This document shows positions 1-6,831 of a stretch of 14,231 nucleotides of DNA, piece by piece. Positions within the stretch are counted from its first letter, which is position 1; the number at the start of each line of letters is the position of its first letter. The notes beneath the pieces are model-generated. The model did no database searches, was not told the DNA's origin, and saw nothing but the letters and a program-made list of their open reading frames with translations. The translations under genes and the position numbers were made by a program. Where the stretch lies: the NCBI GenBank assembly GCA_964625835.1, contig CAZVES010000071.1, positions 1 to 14,231 on the forward strand, written 5' to 3'. This DNA is from UBA5336 sp964625835. GTDB lineage: Bacteria > Pseudomonadota > Alphaproteobacteria > Caulobacterales > Hyphomonadaceae.

Positions 1-913
1 ACTGGAATTCCAGCCGCTCTCGCGAGAAGAAAAACAGGGACTCGGTGTTGGCATCGAGCGTCTCCGGGTCAGCGTGCAGCAGGGTTCGCATCGCGCCCTG
101 GCGCAGTTCCCGTGCGCGATGAAAGTCCTCTTCGATCAGTTGCTTGACGCCTGACGTCTCGAGACCCTCGACGACCTGGCTGTAGAGACGCACAGACCCT
201 GCAATGAACATGGACTCATAGGCGATCTTGCTCGCGATCTTTTCGTGGATGTTGCTGTAGGCGAACTGGTCGAACATCCGGCCGACGGACTTCACGATGA
301 AATCGACCTCCTGGTTGAAGCGTGGCGTGCGCAGGTAGAACATCTTGGCCTGAAGAATCTTGCGTTCGATCTCCTTTACGGTGTCGTCGCTGAGCCCCTC
401 ATGGATGATGATGATGTCGATGTCCGATCCGCTGACGGTCTGGCCTGTCTGCTCTATGCGCCGGGGTTCCTCATGTCCGAGGAAATAGGCATTGTCGCCG
501 GCAATGAACGCACACATGGTGCCGCGTTCAGCCTGGCTGAGATCGGCCATGGCATCGGTCATGATGGTGCGCGCAATCTGGATCTTCGCCTGGCTGACCG
601 TGCGATGATAGTTGCTGAGTGTCACCTGCCGGTCGATCACCGCGCCCCGCTGGCCTGCCAGCGAAAGCAGCGTGAAAGAGAGGAAATCGCGCAACACTGA
701 AGGGCTGAGCCGAACCTGGTCAGCCCGCTGGATGTCGTAGCGCAGGTAGTAGCTGGCGAAATGCGAGATCTGGATGTCGTCATCGCTGAAACAGGCCTGC
801 CAGAGCGCCAGGTGGGACACGTCCGGCAGCAGCGCCGCGAGCTCCTTTCCCAGTTGAGGCCCTTTGTCCTTAAGGACGGTCCAGACCTTTTCGCTGTTTT
901 CCGTCAGGCTCAT
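1..913 (-). CDS. Nucleotidyltransferase-fold protein, 3' end cut by window edge
   Basis: An open frame of 304 codons runs off the left edge, so the C-terminus is missing. The start ATG (913-911) overlaps the stop of the aldolase gene in an ATGA arrangement, and an AGGG lies a few bases upstream. The N-terminal ~120 residues are helical-looking and unrecognised. Residues 162-166 read GSDID followed by four isoleucines, and residues 203-205 read VDF. This is the spacing and hydrophobic setting of the three carboxylates in the DNA polymerase beta-type nucleotidyltransferase superfamily. The usual hG[GS] motif is not cleanly placed (FIAGD at 136-140 and FLG at 144-146 are candidates), so the family is unusual or divergent. 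A helical stretch follows from about 220. Proteins with this fold transfer NMPs to proteins, RNA or small molecules, and several act in toxin-antitoxin or antiphage loci. The substrate here is unknown. It is the last visible gene of the DUF262-aldolase operon. I am confident it is a gene and moderately confident of the fold. Confidence 0.75.
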   Translation of the reverse strand, partial: MSLTENSEKVWTVLKDKGPQLGKELAALLPDVSHLALWQACFSDDDIQISHFASYYLRYDIQRADQVRLSPSVLRDFLSFTLLSLAGQRGAVIDRQVTLSNYHRTVSQAKIQIARTIMTDAMADLSQAERGTMCAFIAGDNAYFLGHEEPRRIEQTGQTVSGSDIDIIIIHEGLSDDTVKEIERKILQAKMFYLRTPRFNQEVDFIVKSVGRMFDQFAYSNIHEKIASKIAYESMFIAGSVRLYSQVVEGLETSGVKQLIEEDFHRARELRQGAMRTLLHADPETLDANTESLFFFSRERLEFQ

Positions 914-1551
914 GGGCCCTGTTCCCTTGCCGCCGCGACCAGTGCGGCCGCCCGCTTCGCCAGTTCGGCGCGCTCTATGCCCGGCGCGAAAAGCGATGCG
1001 CCAATCCCGAACCCGGACACGCCGGCCACCCTGAATTCTGACATGTTATCTGCCGTCACGCCCCCGACCGCAAGCAGGCAGGCCGACACGGGAAGCACGG
1101 CTTTCAGAGCCCGGATACCCGCAGCCCCAATCACACTGGCCGGAAACACTTTCAGAGCATCGCCACCCGCATCGATCGCCTCAAAAGCTTCGGTTGGAGT
1201 GAGACATCCCGGACACGAAACCAGGCCGCTTTCATGTGTCTGCCTGATCACTCCGGCATGGGTGTTGGGGGAGACGATGAGCCGTCCGCCTGCATTGCCA
1301 ACACTCGTGACCTCTTCGACCCGCAAGACGGTTCCCGCGCCAATAAGGGCGTGTCCGTCATATGCAGATGCCAGTTGCCCGATCGAGTGCAGCGCGCCGG
1401 GCGAGTTCAGGGGCACTTCCAGTATTCTGATCCCGGCCGATATGATCGTATCACCAACCCAGGCGGCATCGGCCGGGGCAAGCCCGCGCAGAATGGCAAT
1501 GACCGGCATCTCGTCAAGATGGCGTTTCAGGAGGTCGGCTGCATCGCTCAT
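910..1551 (-). CDS. dgoA: 2-dehydro-3-deoxy-6-phosphogalactonate aldolase (DgoA/Eda family)
   Basis: A 213-residue class I aldolase of the KDPG/KDPGal family, which cleaves a 2-keto-3-deoxy-6-phospho sugar acid to pyruvate and glyceraldehyde-3-phosphate in the cytoplasm. Visible motifs in order: IAILRG (18-23), LEVPLNSP (44-51) with the catalytic Glu45, LIGAGTVL (69-76), SPNTH (94-98), CPGC (113-116), ALKVFP (132-137) with the Schiff-base Lys134, and AVGGV (161-165). The VPLNSP and ILRG wording resembles E. coli DgoA (galactonate branch) more than Eda (gluconate branch), so I name it DgoA; true substrate preference is not proven. The frame stays open upstream to 1659, but the homology begins at the ATG at 1551, ten bases after the preceding stop. 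No strong Shine-Dalgarno is seen, suggesting coupling to the upstream gene. The stop overlaps the next start by four bases. No other galactonate gene (kinase, dehydratase, transporter) is visible. Confidence 0.88.
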   Translation of the reverse strand: MSDAADLLKRHLDEMPVIAILRGLAPADAAWVGDTIISAGIRILEVPLNSPGALHSIGQLASAYDGHALIGAGTVLRVEEVTSVGNAGGRLIVSPNTHAGVIRQTHESGLVSCPGCLTPTEAFEAIDAGGDALKVFPASVIGAAGIRALKAVLPVSACLLAVGGVTADNMSEFRVAGVSGFGIGASLFAPGIERAELAKRAAALVAAAREQGP

Positions 1552-1561
1552 GGGCAAGGCT

Positions 1562-3211
1562 TTAGACAAGGCCCCAGTCCCGCATGAGTATGTCTGCAAG
1601 CCTTTCGGTTCGCTGTCGCACCACATCCGCCGTCCAGGCTTCCTGTTGTTCCAGGTCACGGGTCAGCGCAAAGTGCGCCCCGCCCGAGCCATTGAAATAC
1701 ACCTTCTTCTTGGCGCGATAGTCCAGCCGGTCGGCCCGCTGGTTTTCCGAGTGGGGCAGAAGAATGAAGTTGCCCAGCGTGTCACAAAGCTCACGCCGCT
1801 TCTGGGCGTCGGGCCAGGTCGTGTTCCAATAGCTGTCTTCGCCAGGGTTGCGCGGAAGCACGTGCTCGACGGTTGCATCGGCTTCAGGGGGCAGCGTTCT
1901 GCCGCCTTCCAGCGCTGCATTCAGGCGCAGCGCCATGGCCCGTCGCTGGCCAAAAGTGGCAAACCGCCCAAGCAGGCGCTCACGGACCTTCTTGGCCTCG
2001 TCGCGTGAGATCGAAAGCGGGCTGGAGTCGGCAAAAACGGTCCTTGGATTGTCCAGTGCATCGACGACTCGGCGATAGCGCCGGTCCCGCTGGTCCTTCT
2101 TTGGAACGATCAGTTGCATGCAGTAGGACAGTCGCTCCAGCCGCCTGAAAAACTCGACCGCGGAGTTTGTTGCATTGCGATGTTGCACGAGGAACTTCAG
2201 AGCGGGTGCCCGCCAGCTGAGGTGGTCGAGTGCCCGCATCCTGTCGATGTAGGCCCCTATGGGTGCGCTGAGCGCACCGAACTCCAGCCGGCCCGATGTG
2301 ATTTCCCCATAGGCGCGCACATGGCTTGGCAGGACTTCGTCGAGGAACACTCTTGCGGTGATCCTGGGGATCACGTTCCGGCGCAGTCCAGCAATCAGGT
2401 CGCCTTTGGACGACTTGTCATAGAGCACCCGGATCTGGCGCAACAGGTCGTCGAACGCGCCGCCGCCGATCATCGCCTCATACTCGGCCCAGATGGCCGA
2501 ATACCGGTTGGCATCTTCCAGCGACAGGTCGGCGCGCTCCAGAATGTCGGTCTTTATGATGTCGTGTGTGTTGGGCGCCTTGCCGCGATCATTGAGGACG
2601 CGGAACACCTTGTAGCCCATATCGCGGTCCTGCACGGTCACTTCCGTCATGATGCAACGCGTCACGACCGTATCGGCGAGGTGCGCACGCTCTTCCGATG
2701 ACATCTTTTCGACCTCGCGAAGGAAGCCCGAGGCAACCTCGCTCATTCGGCGCTGGCTCGCGCTTTCATGGGGCTCATCCTCATTGATCGCGGCGCTGCC
2801 ACGGCGCTGGACCTTGGCCCGAAAATAGTCCCCATCGAGATGGTTCAGTGTCAGCCTCCAGGCCAGTGACCGGCCCCTGGCCTCGGTGGCCGCAATCAGG
2901 TCGTGCAGGGCATCGCTGCGCTCGGGGTCGGCTTCAAGGTCCCGCAGCACGGCCAGGAGTATCGTCAGTGTCGTCAGGCGCTGCTGGCCATCGACAATCT
3001 CGACTGGCTGGCCCGGCTCGGCCACAATCACGATCGTCCCGATGAAATGAATGCCTCCCATTTCCATCATTTCGGTGAGGTCAGCCAGCAGCGTCATGGC
3101 CTCACGCTCGCCCCAGGAATAGCTGCGCTGGTAGGGCGGCAGGCATAGCTGCCGACCCGGGCCGAACATGGCGGCCACATCAAGCGTCGTCGATGACACA
3201 CCTAAGGTCAT
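1562..3211 (-). CDS. DUF262/DUF1524 (GmrSD-like) protein
   Basis: A 549-residue protein with two recognisable domains. The N-terminal DUF262 (GmrS-like, ParB/Srx-related NTPase) domain shows PPYQRSYSW (25-33), VDGQQRLTTL (73-82) and VLNDRGKAPNTHDIIK (205-220). These are the three signature blocks of the family, and DGQQR is the nucleotide-handling motif. The C-terminal DUF1524 (GmrD-like, His-Me finger nuclease) domain shows EHVLP (449-453), LGNFILLP (479-486) and the trailing N-(x)n-K-Y pattern around 490-505. Length matches fused GmrSD-type enzymes. Members such as GmrSD, BrxU and SspE restrict phage DNA, often modified DNA, but many DUF262 proteins are uncharacterised. The ATG start is supported by AAGGA at 3221-3217, five bases upstream. 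It is the first gene of the operon with the aldolase and the nucleotidyltransferase-like gene, and is divergent from the FAH hydrolase. Restriction activity is inference. Confidence 0.88.
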   Translation of the reverse strand: MTLGVSSTTLDVAAMFGPGRQLCLPPYQRSYSWGEREAMTLLADLTEMMEMGGIHFIGTIVIVAEPGQPVEIVDGQQRLTTLTILLAVLRDLEADPERSDALHDLIAATEARGRSLAWRLTLNHLDGDYFRAKVQRRGSAAINEDEPHESASQRRMSEVASGFLREVEKMSSEERAHLADTVVTRCIMTEVTVQDRDMGYKVFRVLNDRGKAPNTHDIIKTDILERADLSLEDANRYSAIWAEYEAMIGGGAFDDLLRQIRVLYDKSSKGDLIAGLRRNVIPRITARVFLDEVLPSHVRAYGEITSGRLEFGALSAPIGAYIDRMRALDHLSWRAPALKFLVQHRNATNSAVEFFRRLERLSYCMQLIVPKKDQRDRRYRRVVDALDNPRTVFADSSPLSISRDEAKKVRERLLGRFATFGQRRAMALRLNAALEGGRTLPPEADATVEHVLPRNPGEDSYWNTTWPDAQKRRELCDTLGNFILLPHSENQRADRLDYRAKKKVYFNGSGGAHFALTRDLEQQEAWTADVVRQRTERLADILMRDWGLV

Positions 3212-3239
3212 GGAATTCCTTTATTTCCCGGCCTTGGCC

Positions 3240-3268
3240 AGCTATCCCGAAACACGGGTCGGCCTCAA
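3240..3268 (-). promoter_or_regulatory. Possible promoter of the DUF262 operon
   Basis: On the minus strand TTGAGG (3268-3263) is followed, after 17 bases, by ATAGCT (3245-3240), a plausible but weak -35/-10 pair. It would start transcription about 20 bases before the DUF262 ATG. The matches are imperfect and no transcript data are available. The 116-base divergent region to the FAH gene must hold promoters in both directions; I could not pick out one for the plus strand. Confidence 0.28.
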
Positions 3269-3327
3269 TAGGATTACCGTCCGGTCACGGTCGATTCGGC
3301 GGGAGTGTGACGAAGGAAACACGGGCG

Positions 3328-4179
3328 ATGCGGTGGATGACTTTTCGAGTCGGAGGCGAGGTGTGGACCGGCACCCTGAAGGGTGATGGGCTCCAACTCA
3401 TTGGCAAGGGGCCGGTCGAACACCACCTGCGCGCGGGCAACCTGCGCGAGGCGCCTGCCACGGCAAACAGGTTTGCGCTGGAAGATGTCGAGATCCTCCA
3501 ACCCATTCTCAGGCCGGGGAAGATTCTGGGCATTGGCCTGAACTATGCCGCCCACGCAGCAGAGAGCACAAGTTTTGCCAATCTTCCCGGCAATGGCGTG
3601 CAGAAATGGTTCAACAAACAGGTCACAGCCGCCCATCCGCCCTATGGTTCGGTGCACCTGCCAAGGGTTTCGAGCGCGCTCGACTATGAGGCGGAACTGG
3701 TCGTCATCATCGGAAAGCATGGCCGCCACGTGCCCGAGAACCGGGCCTGGGAGGTGGTCGCGGGCCTCGCGTGCGGGTGCGACTATTCCGTGCGCGATTG
3801 GCAGAAGGCCAGCCCAACCATGATCATGGGGAAGGGCTTTGACACCCATGCCCCCTTTGGCCCGGCCCTCGTCTCGCTGAATGAAGCCGGTAATATCGAC
3901 GAACTGGAGATCAGGGGCTTTGTGAATGGTGAACTGCGCCAGAAAGCGCAGGCTGGGTCCATGACATTCTCCATCCCCCAGCAGATCGCCCATCTCAGCG
4001 CCGCTTTCACCCTGGAGCCGGGCGATGTGATCTTCACCGGCACACCAGCGGGTGTGGGGCAGGGCTTCTCACCGCCCAGGCACCTCAGGGCGGGCGATGT
4101 CGTGCGGGTCGAGATCGACCGGCTGGGGCATATCGAGCACGGTGTCGTGGCCGAGCCGGACACCCGGCGGTTGGGCTGA
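3328..4179 (+). CDS. Fumarylacetoacetate hydrolase (FAH) family protein
   Basis: A 283-residue protein of the FAH superfamily, metal-dependent enzymes that hydrolyse, decarboxylate or isomerise 2-keto acids. The short N-terminal domain (about 1-60) is followed by the catalytic core. ILGIGLNYAAHAAES (66-80), LDYEAELVVIIGK (118-130) with metal ligands Glu121 and Glu123, CDYSVRDWQ (151-159) with ligand Asp152, MGKGFD (167-172) and FTGTPAGVG (236-244) are all present and apparently intact. Length fits the FAHD1 / 2-hydroxyhepta-2,4-diene-1,7-dioate isomerase / 2,4-diketo-3-deoxy-sugar-acid hydrolase group; the exact substrate cannot be read from sequence. The frame is open upstream, but the ATG at 3328 is chosen because AAGGA lies about ten bases before it and the MRW.TFR start fits the family. 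GTG at 3307 and ATG at 3337 are alternatives. It is followed after 11 bases by the MBL-like lipoprotein gene, so the two are probably cotranscribed. Confidence 0.9.
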   Translation: MRWMTFRVGGEVWTGTLKGDGLQLIGKGPVEHHLRAGNLREAPATANRFALEDVEILQPILRPGKILGIGLNYAAHAAESTSFANLPGNGVQKWFNKQVTAAHPPYGSVHLPRVSSALDYEAELVVIIGKHGRHVPENRAWEVVAGLACGCDYSVRDWQKASPTMIMGKGFDTHAPFGPALVSLNEAGNIDELEIRGFVNGELRQKAQAGSMTFSIPQQIAHLSAAFTLEPGDVIFTGTPAGVGQGFSPPRHLRAGDVVRVEIDRLGHIEHGVVAEPDTRRLG

Positions 4180-4190
4180 AGGGCGATCAG

Positions 4191-4934
4191 ATGCGAGCCT
4201 TGATTTCATATGTTCTGGCCCTGATGCTCGTGTGTGCTTGCGGCGCGGCCTCGCCCACCGGGTCGGAAAAGGTTGCTCCTGCCTTGAATATGCGGGTCGA
4301 ACCCGATGATTTCGTGGTGCGTCGATGCCCGGACGTTAAGCGCGGGGTGCCCTGTCTCATCGTCCAGGCTGGCGGAAAAGTGCTCCTGATCGGCGCACCG
4401 GAGGGCGCAATGTCGGCGCTGGAGCAGATCGGAGCGGCGGTTCCCGATGGCGTGTTCATCCAGACGCTGGACCCGGCCTCCCTGAACGGTTTGCCAGCCC
4501 TGCGCAATGACAGCTGGATCGCGGGTCGCACCCGAAAACTCCCTGTTTCAGGCCCGGAGGGCATCAATGCCCTGGCGGCGGGTCTGGACGCGGCCTATGC
4601 CCGCTCCGATGCGATTGTCTATCTCCGCGACCGTCCACCCGGCGCGTTCGAATCGGCTTTGATCGATCCCCAGGCCGTGACCCCTGGCCAGTCCGCACAG
4701 GTTTTTGATACGGGCGACCTGCGCGTCGATGCGGTGGCGGCCCAGTCCTCGGAATTGACCCTGTTCGTGCGGTACCGGGGCAGTGTGCTAAAGATCGCGC
4801 CATGTGACGCACCCGCCAGCGACTTTCCGGGACTCGTCATTGCAGCGGTCGTGGACTGCGCCGCGCAACGTGAGCCGGCCGCCTGGCCCGAGCCCGGGGG
4901 CATCACTTTCCTACCCCGCCAGGACGGGAGATAA
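4191..4934 (+). CDS. Probable lipoprotein: degenerate metallo-beta-lactamase-fold pseudoenzyme
   Basis: A 247-residue protein with an N-terminal signal (hydrophobic 3-16) ending in VCAC at 14-17. This is a loose lipobox, so it is a probable lipoprotein or secreted protein. The body follows the layout of arylsulfatase/RNase Z-type metallo-beta-lactamases: CLIVQAGGKVLLIGAPEG (55-72) for the first strands and the DxGEG-like turn, VFI......LNGLPAL (88-104), RTRKLPVSGPEG (113-124), GLDAAYA (131-137), and LRVDAVAAQ (177-185) before a strand equivalent to the SGDT region. The HxHxDH zinc motif of active members is replaced at 91-97 by QTLDPAS at the same spacing. The later ligands (His before the last strands, Asp of SGDT) are also absent. 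I infer a non-catalytic relative; family assignment rests on pattern matching by eye. AGGG at the end of the FAH gene can serve as ribosome site. The gene ends about 110 bases before tipF. Confidence 0.7.
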   Translation: MRALISYVLALMLVCACGAASPTGSEKVAPALNMRVEPDDFVVRRCPDVKRGVPCLIVQAGGKVLLIGAPEGAMSALEQIGAAVPDGVFIQTLDPASLNGLPALRNDSWIAGRTRKLPVSGPEGINALAAGLDAAYARSDAIVYLRDRPPGAFESALIDPQAVTPGQSAQVFDTGDLRVDAVAAQSSELTLFVRYRGSVLKIAPCDAPASDFPGLVIAAVVDCAAQREPAAWPEPGGITFLPRQDGR

Positions 4935-5044
4935 CAGTTCGCGCCATGGAATCGCCTCGAATTCCGGGCAGATCCATGTAATTCGTTAACTTGTGAGCCC
5001 TATCGATTAAGAATGTGGGCGTGAAAGTTGCGTTGGACAGGGGC

Positions 5045-6277
5045 ATGAGAGCGATCTTTTTCATCATCTACCTGGCCATTGGTGCGGGTGCGGCCTTTGG
5101 TTTGCAGTCCCAGCTCGGCTTTGAATGGACCCTGGCCGGTGCCGGTGGAGCCATCACCGCGCTCCTGCTTGGGCAGGGGCATTTCTTCCTGTTCTCTGCG
5201 AGCACGCCGAGGAGTGATCCGCGCACGGAAGAGGCCCTCGCGGCACAGGAAAGCCTTTCGCGGCGGGTTAACGTCCTTGAGGCGCGTACTGACGCAGTCG
5301 AGACCTCTCTCAAGCATGAACTGACCGAACGCCGCGATGCCCTTGTGTCAGAGATGAAGCAGCTCGAAGGCCTGATCGAGCGGCTATCCACCACCGTGGC
5401 GGCGCGCACGGGCAATGGCAGCGCACCACCAGCTACACCTGTTGCCGCTGCGCCGGACCCGATCCTGAAGGATGTAAGGTCTGCGCTGGAGCACGACCGC
5501 GTCGACCTGCATCTCCAGCCGGTGGTTTCCCTGCCGCAGCGGCGCGTGTCGTTCTACGAGGGCCTTTCGAGGCTTCGGCGTGAGGATGGATCCCTCATCG
5601 CCCCTGCCGAGTTCATGGATGCCGCACGCCGCGCGCGCCTGCTCGGCGTGATCGACGCCTTGACCCTGTTCAGGTGCGTGCAGATTGTTCGCAAGCTGGT
5701 TTCACGCGAGCGGCGCGTGGGCGTGTTTTGCAATGTCTCCCTGGCATCTCTGGAAGATGAGAGGTTTTTCCCGGTCTTTATCGATTTCGTATCCGAGCAT
5801 CAGGATTTGTGTGGCGCAGTGATTTTCGAGATGCCGGCGGACACTTTCGTTCAGAGGTCGCGGGAAACCCGGGAAAGCATGGATAAGCTGGCAGCGCTCG
5901 GCTTCAGGTTCTCGCTCGACCACGCCGCCAGCCTCGACCTCGACCTGCCGCGGCTCCAGGACGCGGGTGTGCGCTTTGTGAAGTTCAGGGCCAGCACGCT
6001 GATCGAGCAACTGCGTAATGAAAAGGGACCAAGGCCAACTTCATCTGTTCTGGCTCACATCAATGGCGAAGACGTTTCTGCTGTTTTCTCGCGCTATGGC
6101 ATCACCATGATCGCTGACCACCTCGAAGACGAGGCCAGCGTGGTTGAACTGCTGGAATATTCGATTCCGTTCGGGCAAGGGCACGTGTTTGGTTCGCCGC
6201 GTCCGATCAAGGCATCCCTGATGGAAGAGACCGCGCCGCCTCGTGAATTCCACCAGCGCATCAGCGCCGCCGGGTAA
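5045..6277 (+). CDS. tipF: TipF-like membrane protein with degenerate EAL domain
   Basis: A 410-residue protein. Two hydrophobic segments (about 4-20 and 28-50) are followed by a charged, coiled-coil-like stretch (55-118), a Pro/Ala linker (120-140) and an EAL domain (about 145-395). This is the architecture of Caulobacter TipF, a c-di-GMP-binding, non-hydrolysing EAL protein needed for flagellar placement at the new pole. Catalytic positions compared with active EAL enzymes: EAL-LR is EGL-SR (172-176), Asn230 and Glu262 are kept, DDFGTG is DHAASL (292-297), Lys313 is kept, AEGVE is ADHLE (357-361), and Gln378 is kept. Loss of the second Asp and the change in the AEGVE motif argue against phosphodiesterase activity but leave c-di-GMP binding possible. 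The frame also allows GTG starts at 5015 and 5021. I prefer ATG 5045, which begins MRAIFF right before the membrane segment and follows a G-rich CAGGGG. It converges with the Xre gene. Confidence 0.82.
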   Translation: MRAIFFIIYLAIGAGAAFGLQSQLGFEWTLAGAGGAITALLLGQGHFFLFSASTPRSDPRTEEALAAQESLSRRVNVLEARTDAVETSLKHELTERRDALVSEMKQLEGLIERLSTTVAARTGNGSAPPATPVAAAPDPILKDVRSALEHDRVDLHLQPVVSLPQRRVSFYEGLSRLRREDGSLIAPAEFMDAARRARLLGVIDALTLFRCVQIVRKLVSRERRVGVFCNVSLASLEDERFFPVFIDFVSEHQDLCGAVIFEMPADTFVQRSRETRESMDKLAALGFRFSLDHAASLDLDLPRLQDAGVRFVKFRASTLIEQLRNEKGPRPTSSVLAHINGEDVSAVFSRYGITMIADHLEDEASVVELLEYSIPFGQGHVFGSPRPIKASLMEETAPPREFHQRISAAG

Positions 6278-6312
6278 CGGGCTCCCCAGACCACTCCTGG
6301 CCGTAAAACGCC

Positions 6313-6732
6313 CTAGCCGTCGGTCTTCAGGGCCTCGGCTGCCGCACGGACTGTGCCGAGAATTGACTTGCGCAGTCCCGGATCCTCGATCTTCTGGAAG
6401 GCGGCAATCAATTCCATTGTGTCTGTCGATATCACGGGTGCCGCGACAGCGCCTGGATCGTCGTCTTCGTGGACGGCGGAGCGTGCTTTCTCAAGGTGTT
6501 CCTCGGCTCCGTCATAGAAATAGGTCACAGGTACGCCCAGCACCCCGGCCATTTCATAGAGCCGCCCGGCCGAGATGCGGTTGACACCTTTTTCGTATTT
6601 CTGAACCTGCTGGAAGGTGAGGTCGAGTAGGTCGCCAAGCTTCTCTTGCGTGAGCTTGAGCTCGCGTCTACGCCAACGCACCCGCTGGCCAACGATGCGG
6701 TCAATATCACTCGGGAGTTTGCTCTCTGACAT
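6313..6732 (-). CDS. Xre-family HTH transcriptional regulator (PraR/SinR-like)
   Basis: A 139-residue regulator. An HTH_3/Cro-C1 domain spans about 11-72: VGQRVRWRRRELKLTQ (14-29), KLGDLLDL (31-38), and the recognition segment FQQVQKYEKGVNRISAGRL (40-58). The acidic linker (75-95) and helical C-terminus (105-135) resemble the alphaproteobacterial PraR/SinR-like family, whose members control biofilm, quorum-sensing or cell-cycle genes. The FQQVQKYEKG..RI block is typical of that family. A TTG at 6750 would add six residues, but the ATG at 6732 is more plausible. No strong Shine-Dalgarno is visible. It lies 99 bases downstream of lnt on the same strand and converges with tipF, leaving 35 bases between the two stops. 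The leader contains a perfect ACGCGT-C-ACGCGT palindrome that could be its own operator. Target genes cannot be inferred. Confidence 0.9.
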   Translation of the reverse strand: MSESKLPSDIDRIVGQRVRWRRRELKLTQEKLGDLLDLTFQQVQKYEKGVNRISAGRLYEMAGVLGVPVTYFYDGAEEHLEKARSAVHEDDDPGAVAAPVISTDTMELIAAFQKIEDPGLRKSILGTVRAAAEALKTDG

Positions 6733-6757
6733 GGTCACTTTTCTTGGCAACTGTGAT

Positions 6758-6770
6758 ACGCGTCACGCGT
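6758..6770. promoter_or_regulatory. Perfect palindrome in the xre leader, candidate operator
   Basis: Two ACGCGT hexamers separated by one C form a 13-base dyad that is exact apart from its central base. It ends 26 bases upstream of the xre ATG in the lnt-xre intergenic region. Tandem palindromic half-sites in the leader of an Xre gene are consistent with autoregulation. Binding is inference; the same sequence could arise by chance in GC-rich DNA. Confidence 0.35.
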
Positions 6771-6831
6771 CTTGTAGACTAAAATTTTGCAATTGGAACT
6801 CTGTTTTCATGTTGCTGTCGTTGGGTTATGC

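Noticed and set aside
761..2008. Long plus-strand open frame (415 codons) across the aldolase and DUF262 genes
   Set aside because: It runs antisense to two well-supported genes, has no recognisable domain, and is the kind of spurious frame common in GC-rich DNA.
6278..6312. Terminator between the convergent tipF and Xre genes
   Set aside because: Only a short CCAG/CTGG pairing without a T-run can be drawn; not convincing.
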